Source of the DNA: Peptococcaceae bacterium BRH_c23
GTDB taxonomy: Bacteria; Bacillota_B; Desulfitobacteriia; Desulfitobacteriales; Desulfitobacteriaceae
Reading direction: 5' to 3'
DNA: 8,375 nucleotides
Assembly: GCA_000961805.1 (NCBI GenBank)
Contig: LADV01000105.1
Location: 1 to 8,375 of the forward strand
In this document: piece by piece, positions 1-7,638 of the stretch
Layout of the letters: each line of letters starts with the position of its first letter
Numbering within the stretch: the first letter of the stretch is position 1
Position numbers and translations under genes: made by a program
The notes under the pieces: model-generated
Seen by the model: the letters and a program-made list of their open reading frames with translations, nothing else
What the model was told of the DNA's origin: nothing
The model's database searches: none

Positions 1-43
1 CTAATCCCGAACCCTGGTGTCAAAGTGAAAGGGGATTTTCCGT

Positions 44-1228
44 GTGAACAAAAAAAGTGTTAACGATGTGGAGATACGAGGAAAACGAGTCTTAGTCCGG
101 GTAGACTTCAATGTTCCGCTAGATAAGCAAGGTCTGATAACAGATGATACTCGAATACGGGCCTCCCTGCCCACGATCAAGTATCTCGTAAAAGAAGGAG
201 CGCGAGTCATTCTAGCGTCTCACCTGGGCCGACCTAAAGGGCAAGTGAATCCTAGTTACTCCCTAGCACCCGTCGCCAAGCATCTGAGTGAGCTGCTAGG
301 ACAAGATGTGGCCCTCGCCGAGGATTGCATAGGACATCCAGCCATGAAAGCGGTTAGCTTGCTACAGGATGGAGAGGTTCTTCTGCTGGAAAATGTCCGC
401 TTCCATGCCGAAGAAGAGAAGAATAACCCCGATTTTGCACGAGAATTAGCGTCGTTGGCAGAGCTGTTTGTGAATGATGCCTTTGGAACCGCTCACCGTG
501 CTCATGCGTCCACTGAAGGGGTTACGCACTATATTCCTGCTGTAGCTGGTTTACTGATGCAAAAGGAAGTTGAATTTATGGGCAACGCTTTGGAACGACC
601 GGAACGCCCCTTTGTGGCCATTATCGGCGGAGCCAAAGTGAGCGATAAGATTGGTGTGATTGAAAATCTCCTCGATAAGGTTGACATCTTAATCATTGGG
701 GGTGGAATGGCAAATACTTTCTTAAAAGCCCAAGGGTTTAAGGTCGGTAAATCCCTTCTTGAAGTAGAAAAAGTGGAATTGGCTAAGCAGCTTATCGAAA
801 AGGCACAAGCAAAAGGAGTTCAGTTAGAACTGCCGATCGATGTAGTCGTTGCCCAAGCCTTTGAAGCAGATGCTGCTCATCGAACGGTGAATGTCTCGGA
901 AATTCAAGACGGTGAGATGGCCTTAGATATTGGGGTGGCAAGTGCGGAAAGGTTTGCTACTCAGATTTCGACAGCTCGGACTGTTATCTGGAACGGCCCT
1001 ATGGGTGTTTTTGAAATGGATGCCTTTGCTAAAGGAACCGAGCGGATTGCTCAGGCGGTGGCGACCTGTGGGGGGATCACGATTGTGGGAGGCGGAGATT
1101 CTGTAGCGGCCGTGGAGAAAATGAATGTCGCGGATCGCATGACCCATATTTCAACGGGGGGGGGCGCTTCTCTAGAGTTTTTAGAAGGGAAGGTGTTGCC
1201 GGGGGTTGCGGCGTTGAACGAGGCGTAA
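44..1228 (+). CDS. pgk: Phosphoglycerate kinase
   Basis: Cytosolic glycolytic enzyme that transfers phosphate from 1,3-bisphosphoglycerate to ADP, giving ATP and 3-phosphoglycerate. The 394-residue product has the normal bacterial length and all family landmarks in order: DFN at 21-23 in the substrate site, SHLGRPKG at 59-66, LLENVRFH near 114-121, the basic [11 protein letters not shown] segment near 146-156, GGAKVSDK at 195-202, the nucleotide-side WNGPMGVFE near 316-324, GGGDS at 349-353 and TGGGASLE at 371-378. The GTG start at 44 is chosen because AAAGGGGA (28-35) lies 8 nt upstream; the GTG at 42 is out of frame. It is the first gene of a glycolytic cluster, and gap would be expected upstream, outside the window. 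Its 3' end opens directly into a GC-rich structured spacer rather than into tpiA. No defect is visible. Confidence 0.98.
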   Translation: MNKKSVNDVEIRGKRVLVRVDFNVPLDKQGLITDDTRIRASLPTIKYLVKEGARVILASHLGRPKGQVNPSYSLAPVAKHLSELLGQDVALAEDCIGHPAMKAVSLLQDGEVLLLENVRFHAEEEKNNPDFARELASLAELFVNDAFGTAHRAHASTEGVTHYIPAVAGLLMQKEVEFMGNALERPERPFVAIIGGAKVSDKIGVIENLLDKVDILIIGGGMANTFLKAQGFKVGKSLLEVEKVELAKQLIEKAQAKGVQLELPIDVVVAQAFEADAAHRTVNVSEIQDGEMALDIGVASAERFATQISTARTVIWNGPMGVFEMDAFAKGTERIAQAVATCGGITIVGGGDSVAAVEKMNVADRMTHISTGGGASLEFLEGKVLPGVAALNEA

Positions 1229-1248
1229 CTTGGCTCGAGCGTGAGGAC

Positions 1249-1313
1249 CGAGGACCTAGAGCGAGGCCTGGACCCGAGGCCTGAACCGAGGCCTGGCCCC
1301 CCGAGGCCCGAGG
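1249..1313. repeat. Tandem CGAGGCCTG-type repeat
   Basis: About five degenerate units of consensus CGAGGCCTGGACC start at 1249, 1262, 1275, 1287 and 1302, with periods of 12-15 nt. The three middle units each contain the palindrome AGGCCT; the outer two are diverged (CGAGGACCT and CGAGGCCCG). The array is extremely GC-rich and abuts the left arm of the long inverted repeat. The variable unit length shows it is not a coding repeat. Confidence 0.75.
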
Positions 1314-1603
1314 AGCGCTTTTCTGCCAAGCGTCGGCACGTTACGCCGCTGACGAGCTGGACGGTTCGCGAGCGCGTCCGAACCTTAGGGATGGATGTAC
1401 GACGCTCTTTGCCATCCTTGGCACCGCGGCATCAGTCCATCACGACACCTTTGCCATCCATGGCGGTGTTCTAATCTCGAACGTCCTATTCGGGTCATGG
1501 ATCAATTCCCAGCAGCGCGCTACGGAGGCGCGAAGGTCGGCACTCGTCTGGACGAGCGGCTTCACTAATGCGCTCCACTTTGCAGAAAAGCGCACCTTCT
1601 GGG
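1306..1603. repeat. Long imperfect inverted repeat (possible folded RNA or element termini)
   Basis: The outer core pairs GCGCTTTTCTGCCAAG (1315-1330) with CTTTGCAGAAAAGCGC (1578-1593), 15 of 16 positions complementary. Pairing continues inward with gaps: GCCGCT (1345-1350) with AGCGGC (1555-1560), GACGAG (1351-1356) with CTCGTC (1543-1548), TTCGCG (1365-1370) with CGCGAA (1529-1534), and AGCGCG (1371-1376) with CGCGCT (1516-1521). It also continues outward for a few pairs (AGG 1311-1313 with CCT 1595-1597). The ordered, collinear matches suggest one long stem with bulges enclosing about 140 nt. The right arm carries its own small palindrome, CTCGTC-TG-GACGAG (1543-1556). Confidence 0.65.
1407..1464. 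repeat. 16-nt direct repeat, CTTTGCCATCCWTGGC
   Basis: Two copies at 1407-1422 and 1449-1464 differ at one position (T versus A) and are offset by 42 nt. They lie in the interior of the long inverted repeat. ATGGATG at 1391-1397 is also complementary to CATCCAT at 1455-1461, so the second copy could pair locally. Confidence 0.6.
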
Positions 1604-1672
1604 TGGGCTTCGAGGGAAATGGGTGTTTGCGCTTATTTAGAAAGTGCTCTTTGGGCTTGGTGACACGGGAGA

Positions 1673-1727
1673 ACCTCGAACCTAAGGTAAATGTGAGGCT
1701 CGAAGTAAAAGGTTAAGGTTGAGAGGT
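1673..1727 (+). other. Imperfect hairpin upstream of tpiA
   Basis: ACCTC-G-AACCTAA (1673-1685) is complementary to TTAAGGTT-GA-GAGGT (1713-1727), apart from one bulged A and a small internal mismatch. The loop would be about 27 nt. No run of T follows, so it does not look like an intrinsic terminator. It sits 62 nt before the tpiA start and could shape the leader of the tpiA message. Confidence 0.4.
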
Positions 1728-1789
1728 ATGAATGTCGCCGTCGCGCATCGAACCTCGCGCCTTGAATAAGAAAGTGGAGGGTAAATAGA

Positions 1790-2575
1790 ATGGCAAATCG
1801 ACGACCGGTGATCGCCGGCAATTGGAAAATGTTTAAAACTGTGAGTGAAGCAGAAGACTATGCAGTGAAGTTCTTAGAAGAGGTAAAGGATGTTACTGAC
1901 CTCGATATTATCTTATGTGCGCCTTTTACGGCCCTTTATCCTCTAAAGAATGAACTGGAAGAAAGCATTGTGCATATAGGTGCCCAAAACATGGCTTGGG
2001 CAGACCAAGGGGCTTATACCGGTGAAATCTCGGCTCAAATGCTGCTTGATGTTGCGTGTACATATGTGATACTTGGCCACTCAGAACGTCGAGAGATGTT
2101 TGGAGAAACGGATGAAGAGATCAATAAGAAAGTAAGTAAAGCGTTAGCTGTGGGATTAACCCCCATCGTTTGTTGTGGGGAGAATTTGAACCTTAGAGAA
2201 GAAGGAAAAGCAGTAGAGAGGGTCCAAGGGCAGGTTTCTCGTGCTCTAGCAGGCTTATCGACTGAAGATTTAAGCAAAATTATTGTCGCCTATGAACCTA
2301 TCTGGGCAATTGGGACAGGGAAAACTGCCTCCAGCAAAGATGCCCAAGAAATGTGTGCTTCGATTCGTGCCACATTGACTGGCCTCATGGGACTTGCTGC
2401 TGAGAAAGTACCCATTCTCTATGGTGGAAGTGTCAAAGCAGATAACATTGCCGAGCTCATGACTGAGCCGGATGTTGATGGTGCACTCGTTGGTGGGGCA
2501 AGCTTAGATCCTGTCAGTTTTGCCAACCTCATTCTCAACGCAAATCCCATGGTTGCACGCGTGGAAGGAAAATAG
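1790..2575 (+). CDS. tpiA: Triosephosphate isomerase
   Basis: Interconverts dihydroxyacetone phosphate and glyceraldehyde 3-phosphate in the cytosol. The 261-residue product is slightly longer than the typical 250 because of a short C-terminal tail. The active site is complete: Asn11 and Lys13 in AGNWKMF, the electrophile His97 in GHSER, and catalytic Glu169 in AYEPIWAIGTGKTA, which also includes the mobile loop 6. The phosphate-binding YGGSVK (211-216) and GALVGGASL (231-239) segments are present, as expected for a TIM barrel. The ATG at 1790 follows TGGAGGGT (1775-1782) by 7 nt. The gene lies 561 nt after pgk across the structured spacer and ends 3 nt before gpmI, with which it must share a transcript. 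Confidence 0.98.
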   Translation: MANRRPVIAGNWKMFKTVSEAEDYAVKFLEEVKDVTDLDIILCAPFTALYPLKNELEESIVHIGAQNMAWADQGAYTGEISAQMLLDVACTYVILGHSERREMFGETDEEINKKVSKALAVGLTPIVCCGENLNLREEGKAVERVQGQVSRALAGLSTEDLSKIIVAYEPIWAIGTGKTASSKDAQEMCASIRATLTGLMGLAAEKVPILYGGSVKADNIAELMTEPDVDGALVGGASLDPVSFANLILNANPMVARVEGK

Positions 2576-2578
2576 CAA

Positions 2579-4123
2579 ATGAACGTTGCCAAACCACTTC
2601 TTCTCATGATTTTAGATGGCTGGGGCCATCGTGATGCAATCGAAGGAAACGCCATCGCCCAAGCAAATTTGCCAAACTTCCGACGCTTGGAAAAAACTTA
2701 CCCCCACACATTTCTCCAAGCATCAGGAGAAGCGGTGGGATTACCAGACGGTCAAATGGGAAATTCTGAAGTTGGGCATCTGAACATGGGTGCTGGGCGG
2801 GTAGTCTATCAGGAATTAACCCGAATCTTTAAAGCGATCAAAGATGATACCTTATTTACAAATCCCGTCATAATCGAAGCGATGGATCATGCTCACCTCC
2901 ACAACAAGGCCTTCCACCTTGTGGGCTTACTCTCTGATGGAGGAGTTCATTCTCATATAGATCACTTGTTTGCCCTTCTGGAAATGGCAAAGAAACAAGG
3001 ATTAGAAGAAGTGTATATCCACGTTATTCTTGATGGTCGCGACGTCTTGCCGCAGAGCGCCAAACTTTATATCACTCAACTGGAACAAAAAATTAGGGAA
3101 CTGGGAATTGGTAAAATTGCCTCTGTAAGTGGCCGTTACTACGTAATGGACCGAGATCAACGCTGGGAACGCTTAGAAAAGGGCTACGAGGCCTTGGCTT
3201 TGGGCGAAGGAAAAAGCGCAGCTAGTGCCTTAGCAGCGCTGGAGAGTTCCTATGATCAGCGTGTGACGGATGAATTCGTGATTCCAACGGTGATTGTTGA
3301 TCAGGACGAAAAACCAGTGGGTCCCATTCAAGAGGGTGACAGCGTACTCTTCTTTAACTTCCGTTCAGATCGGGCGCGGCAAATCGCTCATGCCTTCGTA
3401 GACGAAGAGGTTACAGGGTTTGAATGCCCCATCCACCCGCGAGTTCACTTTGTGTGTATGACTCAGTACGAGGATACAATCTGCGCACCAGTCGCGTTCC
3501 CGCAACAAAACCTGAAAAACACCTTGGGAGAAGTCCTTTCCCAACATGGGTTAAAACAGTTACGGATTGCAGAAACTGAAAAATACGCACATGTGACCTT
3601 CTTTTTTAATGGTGGGATTGAAGAAGCTAATCCAAATGAGGAACGAATCCTTATTCCTTCCCCAAAAGTCGCGACTTATAATCATCAGCCCGAGATGAGC
3701 GCCCCAGAATTGACCCAAACTCTCCTAGAAGAACTAAGGAAAAATACCTATGATGTGATCATCCTTAACTTTGCTAATCCGGATATGGTTGGGCATACGG
3801 GTGTCTTCGAGGCAACCGTCAAAGCGGTGGAGACGGTGGACCGATGTTTGGGTGAGATTGTTGAGGAACTCCAAAAAATGAATGGGACCCTCCTCGTTAC
3901 GGCTGATCACGGGAATGCTGAGGAAAAGATAGATCCAAAGACAGAACTTCCTCTGACAGCCCACTCCACAAATTGGATTCCCTTCATTCTTGTCGATGAT
4001 AGGTTTAAAGGGCAGAAGCTACGTGAGGGTGGTGCTCTGTGCGATGTTGCACCTACTCTACTTGAATTACTCAATATTCCAAAACCAGAGGAAATGACCG
4101 GAAAATCGTTAATCATGACTTAA
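2579..4123 (+). CDS. gpmI: 2,3-bisphosphoglycerate-independent phosphoglycerate mutase
   Basis: Manganese-dependent enzyme of the alkaline phosphatase superfamily that interconverts 3- and 2-phosphoglycerate without a 2,3-bisphosphoglycerate cofactor. At 514 residues it has normal length. Metal and catalytic residues are all visible: Asp13 in ILDGWG, the phosphoserine nucleophile Ser63 in QMGNSEVGH, His124 in SDGGVHSH, Arg154-Asp155 in LDGRD, Arg262 and Arg265 in FRSDR, Lys335 in AETEKYAHV, Asp402 and His406 in NPDMVGHTG, Asp443-His444 in TADHGN, and His462 in TAHST. After LDGRD the sequence reads VLPQSA where TPP-type residues are common, a mild variation. The ATG lies 3 nt after the tpiA stop, and its ribosome binding site GGAAGGAA (2563-2570) sits inside the end of tpiA, implying coupled translation. 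Confidence 0.98.
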   Translation: MNVAKPLLLMILDGWGHRDAIEGNAIAQANLPNFRRLEKTYPHTFLQASGEAVGLPDGQMGNSEVGHLNMGAGRVVYQELTRIFKAIKDDTLFTNPVIIEAMDHAHLHNKAFHLVGLLSDGGVHSHIDHLFALLEMAKKQGLEEVYIHVILDGRDVLPQSAKLYITQLEQKIRELGIGKIASVSGRYYVMDRDQRWERLEKGYEALALGEGKSAASALAALESSYDQRVTDEFVIPTVIVDQDEKPVGPIQEGDSVLFFNFRSDRARQIAHAFVDEEVTGFECPIHPRVHFVCMTQYEDTICAPVAFPQQNLKNTLGEVLSQHGLKQLRIAETEKYAHVTFFFNGGIEEANPNEERILIPSPKVATYNHQPEMSAPELTQTLLEELRKNTYDVIILNFANPDMVGHTGVFEATVKAVETVDRCLGEIVEELQKMNGTLLVTADHGNAEEKIDPKTELPLTAHSTNWIPFILVDDRFKGQKLREGGALCDVAPTLLELLNIPKPEEMTGKSLIMT

Positions 4124-4174
4124 GTTTTATACAGACCAGACAAGTATGTACTGCTTGATATGCCCAACAGCGCT

Positions 4175-4198
4175 TAAGTAAGTAAGTAAGTAAGTAAG
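4175..4198. repeat. (TAAG)6 tetranucleotide repeat
   Basis: Six perfect TAAG units lie in the 119-nt gap between gpmI and eno, ending 44 nt before the eno start. The period of four runs TAA stops through all three plus-strand frames. The array is a candidate for slippage. Its distance from the ribosome binding site suggests it would affect leader length or promoter spacing rather than the reading frame. Confidence 0.9.
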
Positions 4199-4212
4199 GA
4201 CTCCTGAAATAG

Positions 4213-5520
<1,308 letters not shown>

Positions 5521-5588
5521 GACTGGTAGATAGCCCAAGATTCAGGGATTTATTGAGTTTTAAGGGCACTTGTGCTAAAATAAAACTA

Positions 5589-5619
5589 TTGATAATTTAC
5601 AAGGTTGTAGTGATATATG
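5589..5619 (+). promoter_or_regulatory. Possible secG promoter
   Basis: A TTGATA -35-like hexamer (5589-5594) is followed by an AT-rich GATATATG stretch (5612-5619). Depending on which hexamer is used, the -10 would be GATATA with a 17-nt spacer or TATATG preceded by TGA with a 19-nt spacer. The fit is partial. The 119-128 nt eno-secG gap makes a separate promoter reasonable. Confidence 0.35.
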
Positions 5620-5634
5620 ACAATGGGTTATCTT

Positions 5635-5643
5635 AGGGGGTGA
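5635..5643 (+). promoter_or_regulatory. Ribosome binding site that decides the secG start
   Basis: AGGGGGTGA matches the anti-16S ideal AGGAGGTGA at eight of nine positions. It overlaps the in-frame GTG at 5640, which therefore cannot be used efficiently. It sits 5 nt before the in-frame TTG at 5649, the better start. Confidence 0.7.
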
Positions 5644-5648
5644 GTTAT

Positions 5649-5873
5649 TTGCAAATTGCTTTAGTAATTCTTTTAATCCTCAGTTCATTAGGTCTGATTG
5701 CGGCTGTATTACTTCAGTCTGGAAGAAGTGCAGGATTATCTGGAGCTATTACTGGCGCTGGCGAGTCTATCTTTGGTAAAAAGAAAGGTATGGATGAATT
5801 ATTCGCCAAACTCACGGGGGTTTTAGCAGGTGTCTTTTTGCTGAGTTCCTTGGGTCTAGCTATGATTGCTTAG
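5649..5873 (+). CDS. secG: Protein translocase subunit SecG (preprotein export)
   Basis: Small membrane subunit of the SecYEG channel that assists SecA-driven protein export. From the TTG at 5649 the product has 74 residues: a first membrane helix (about residues 2-20, IALVILLILSSLGLIAAVLL), the conserved cytoplasmic stretch QSGRSAGLSGAITGAGE, the GKKKGMDELFAKLT segment typical of SecG, and a second hydrophobic helix (about 53-73). An in-frame GTG at 5640 would add three residues but overlaps the ribosome binding site. Placement directly after eno is common in Firmicutes. A likely terminator follows about 100 nt downstream, so it probably ends its transcription unit. Confidence 0.93.
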   Translation: MQIALVILLILSSLGLIAAVLLQSGRSAGLSGAITGAGESIFGKKKGMDELFAKLTGVLAGVFLLSSLGLAMIA

Positions 5874-5970
5874 TAAGAGAGTTCGAGTACTTCTTCAACT
5901 TATAGTATATTGTAAATAGATGATAGATTACTGCTCTTACTCTACTTTTCCGCTAATAAAGCCAAATCAA

Positions 5971-6012
5971 GGAGGGGCACTTCATACGAGGTGTCCTTCT
6001 GTGCTATTCTTT
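5971..6012 (+). terminator. Probable intrinsic terminator after secG
   Basis: GGAGGGGCACT (5971-5981) can pair with GGTGTCCTTCT (5990-6000), an 11-bp stem with several G-T wobbles and a loop of about 8 nt. The downstream stretch GTGCTATTCTTTG is only modestly T-rich, so efficiency is uncertain. Its position about 100 nt after secG fits the end of that unit. Confidence 0.45.
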
Positions 6013-6102
6013 GTTCGATTCTAATACTTCTCTGGATAAAATGTGAAGTGCAGACTCTCTTCTATGGGATAGACCCCTCCTTCGCTAAAATAGTCTCAAT
6101 GG

Positions 6103-6173
6103 TCGTTTTGCTGAACGATTTTACTTAATTATTGGCTACATAATAAACGAATTTCGGATATCGTACATCGTTT
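6103..6173. promoter_or_regulatory. Four AACGA half-sites upstream of the esterase gene (possible operator)
   Basis: TCGTT (6103-6107) faces AACGA (6114-6118), and AAACGA (6145-6150) faces TCGTTT (6168-6173). The two forward half-sites share AACGAWTTT. The second pair ends directly against the ribosome binding site. Two nested inverted repeats of one word could be a repressor operator or RNA hairpins, but the words are short and AT-rich, so chance is possible. Confidence 0.25.
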
Positions 6174-6190
6174 AAGGGGAGGATGTTCGA

Positions 6191-6955
6191 GTGGAACCAC
6201 AAAGACGCTTGGTGGAACCCTTTTATTTTTCGGGGAATCGTGTTGGGTGCTTGCTCATTCATGGATTTTCGGGAGCTCCTTCGGAAATGCGTTGGCTGGG
6301 TGAACGGCTGGCTAAGTTTGGTTGGACGGTCCATGGAATTCGCCTTTCGGGGCACGGAACGACTCCAGAACAGATGGCAAAGACTCGCTGGGAAGACTGG
6401 GCTAAAGACGCCGAAGACGGAGTAAGAGAGCTAAGAGAGACGTGTGACACTGTAATCGGGGTTGGCCTATCTATGGGGGGATTGCTAACACTTCATTTGG
6501 CGACGCTTGGTTTGATTGACGGGATTGTTACCATGAATGCACCCATGGTGCTTGCCGATCGGAGAACTCGTTATGCTCCGCTTGTAAGACCCTTTGTAAA
6601 GTTTGTAGGAAAATTAACAGCTCCTGCGACCGGGACTGCACCAGGCCTTGAGCGCTTCGTCTATGACCGGATTCCAGTGGATGGCTTAATCTCCCTTAAC
6701 CGAGGGATTCGTCAGGTGCGCAGCAAACTTTCTGCGATTACCTGCCCAGCCTTACTGATGCAAAGCAGAAAAGATTCTACAGTAAACCCAGTTAGTGTTC
6801 AAATCATTAAGAAGCAAATCCAGCACGTTAACCCAATTCTCCACTATTGGGAAAACTCCGGGCATATCCTAACTCTTGGACGGGAGCGAGAAGAGGTTGC
6901 GTTAAAGGTCCATGAATTTCTCTTGCAGTTCATGCCGCAGGAGTCAATATCTTAG
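6191..6955 (+). CDS. Est30-like carboxylesterase (alpha/beta hydrolase)
   Basis: Predicted cytosolic serine hydrolase of short-chain carboxylic esters, resembling the Est30/YvaK carboxylesterases of Bacillus and Geobacillus. The 254-residue product has the family's length and a full catalytic triad: Ser94 in the nucleophile elbow GLSMGG, Asp195 in LLMQSRKDSTVNP, and His225 in ENSGHILT. The oxyanion-hole motif HGFSG is at 24-28. A short cap-like region (about 120-165) lies between the two halves of the fold. No signal peptide is seen. The GTG at 6191 follows AAGGGGAGGA (6174-6183) by 7 nt; the ATG at 6183 is in another frame and only opens a shadow frame. Members usually sit between secG and rnr/smpB, as here. 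The natural substrate is unknown. Confidence 0.92.
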   Translation: MEPQRRLVEPFYFSGNRVGCLLIHGFSGAPSEMRWLGERLAKFGWTVHGIRLSGHGTTPEQMAKTRWEDWAKDAEDGVRELRETCDTVIGVGLSMGGLLTLHLATLGLIDGIVTMNAPMVLADRRTRYAPLVRPFVKFVGKLTAPATGTAPGLERFVYDRIPVDGLISLNRGIRQVRSKLSAITCPALLMQSRKDSTVNPVSVQIIKKQIQHVNPILHYWENSGHILTLGREREEVALKVHEFLLQFMPQESIS

Positions 6956-6978
6956 TTGAGAAAGTATTCAATCATGTG

Positions 6979-6986
6979 AGAGGAAG
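6979..6986 (+). promoter_or_regulatory. Ribosome binding site that decides the HD-gene start
   Basis: AGAGGAAG ends 7 nt before the ATG at 6994 and lies just after the in-frame GTG at 6976. This favours 6994 (or the adjacent ATG at 6997) over the longer GTG start. Confidence 0.55.
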
Positions 6987-6993
6987 CTGTGAA

Positions 6994-7548
6994 ATGATGA
7001 CACGGGAAGAAGCGTATTCAGAGTTAATCAAGTATGTAGACAATAAGAACTTATTAAAACATATGCTTTCAACAGAAATAGTCCTGATTCGTTTAGCTAA
7101 GCATTTTGATCAGGATCCAGATCTATGGGGAATGGCAGGTCTTCTGCATGACATCGATTATGAAGATACCAAAGAGCAGCCGGAGGTCCACTCTTTAAAG
7201 GGCGCAGAAATATTAGAAAGTATGGGTTTGCCACAAGAACTTGTCTATGCCGTGAAGGTTCACAATGAGCGGCATGGTTTACCGCGTATCTCCCTATTAG
7301 ATAAAGCCCTTTATGCGACTGACCCGATGACAGGTCTTATCGTCGCTGGAGCTCTGATTCGACCGGACAAAAAGCTCTCGGGAGTAGATGTCCCGTTCCT
7401 ACGCAAAAAGTTTGATCAAAAAGCCTTTGCCAAAGGAGCAGATCGTCAACAAATTCTCACCTGTAGTGAATTAGGACTTTCATTGGAGGAATTTCTAGGA
7501 TATGGGCTTGAAGCAATGCAGGGAATTTCTATAGAGTTGGAACTTTAA
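6994..7548 (+). CDS. HD-domain phosphohydrolase, function unassigned
   Basis: Predicted soluble metal-dependent phosphohydrolase of the HD superfamily. Counting from the ATG at 6994 (184 residues), it shows a first metal-ligand candidate His23 (LLKHMLSTE), the defining His52-Asp53 in AGLLHDIDYE, His66 in PEVHSLKGAE, His90 in VKVHNERHG, and Asp110 in YATDPMTGLI. The segment ATDPMTGLIVAGALIRPDKKL and the C-terminal FDQKAFAKGADRQQI are typical of a small, widespread group of clostridial HD proteins of unknown substrate. The HD pair suggests nucleotide or phosphate-ester hydrolysis, but nothing here fixes the substrate. It starts 38 nt after the esterase stop without a terminator, so the two are probably co-transcribed. 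It occupies the place where rnr is found in Bacillus-type loci. Confidence 0.85.
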   Translation: MMTREEAYSELIKYVDNKNLLKHMLSTEIVLIRLAKHFDQDPDLWGMAGLLHDIDYEDTKEQPEVHSLKGAEILESMGLPQELVYAVKVHNERHGLPRISLLDKALYATDPMTGLIVAGALIRPDKKLSGVDVPFLRKKFDQKAFAKGADRQQILTCSELGLSLEEFLGYGLEAMQGISIELEL

Positions 7549-7638
7549 TTTAGTGGGAAGTTGAATTAATGGAAGTGCAGGTGGAAGTAGAAGTGGAATA
7601 TATTAGTGTTGGGTTATGTAAAGTATCTAAGACATAGC

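Larger units (their letters stand above)
1229..1789. other. GC-rich, repeat-rich non-coding spacer between pgk and tpiA
   Basis: This 561-nt stretch has no believable gene. The open frames across it are short, lack good ribosome binding sites and give low-complexity Arg/Pro/Glu-rich products. Its composition differs sharply from the flanking genes: 46 of the 60 bases at 1261-1320 are G or C. It contains, in order, a tandem CGAGGCCTG-type repeat, a long imperfect inverted repeat enclosing a 16-nt direct repeat, a small GCGCTT/AAGTGC hairpin (1629-1647) and a further imperfect hairpin (1673-1727). Short CTCGAA/TTCGAG words recur at 1234, 1476, 1608, 1674 and 1698. The tpiA ribosome binding site follows at its right end. 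It could be a decayed non-autonomous mobile element, a structured RNA, or an mRNA processing or attenuation region within the operon. I do not recognise a named family, and no target-site duplication is obvious. Confidence 0.7.
5874..6190. other. Intergenic region between secG and the esterase gene
   Basis: This 317-nt gap has no open frame worth calling. It holds a probable terminator hairpin for secG (5971-6000), a weak TCGTT/AACGA hairpin running into TTTT (6103-6122), and an AAACGA-N17-TCGTTT inverted repeat (6145-6173) abutting the esterase ribosome binding site AAGGGGAGGA (6174-6183). A promoter for the esterase is expected here, but I could not find a convincing -35/-10 pair; TTGGCT (6132-6137) has no good partner. 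Confidence 0.6.

Noticed and set aside
1249..1313. CRISPR-like array
   Set aside because: The units are contiguous 12-15 nt tandem repeats with no unique spacers and no cas genes nearby.
1051..1329. Minus-strand open frame overlapping the 3' end of pgk
   Set aside because: It is antisense to the conserved C-terminus of pgk and to the GC-rich repeat; the product is Ser/Pro/Gly-rich with no recognisable domain.
1241..1474. Plus-strand open frame of 77 codons inside the spacer
   Set aside because: Its start codon has no ribosome binding site, the product is a low-complexity Arg/Pro/Glu string translated from the tandem repeat, and it spans the arm of the inverted repeat.
4155..4183. eno promoter at TTGATA 4155-4160
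   Set aside because: At 17 nt spacing the -10 position reads GTAAGT inside the TAAG array, a poor match, so I did not annotate it.
5521..5580. Terminator directly after eno
   Set aside because: The only hairpin, GCAC-TT-GTGC, has a two-base loop and no T tract, so it is not a credible terminator.
6183..6425. Plus-strand open frame starting at ATG 6183
   Set aside because: It is an out-of-frame shadow of the esterase, whose GTG frame encodes the full catalytic triad and has the better-spaced ribosome binding site.
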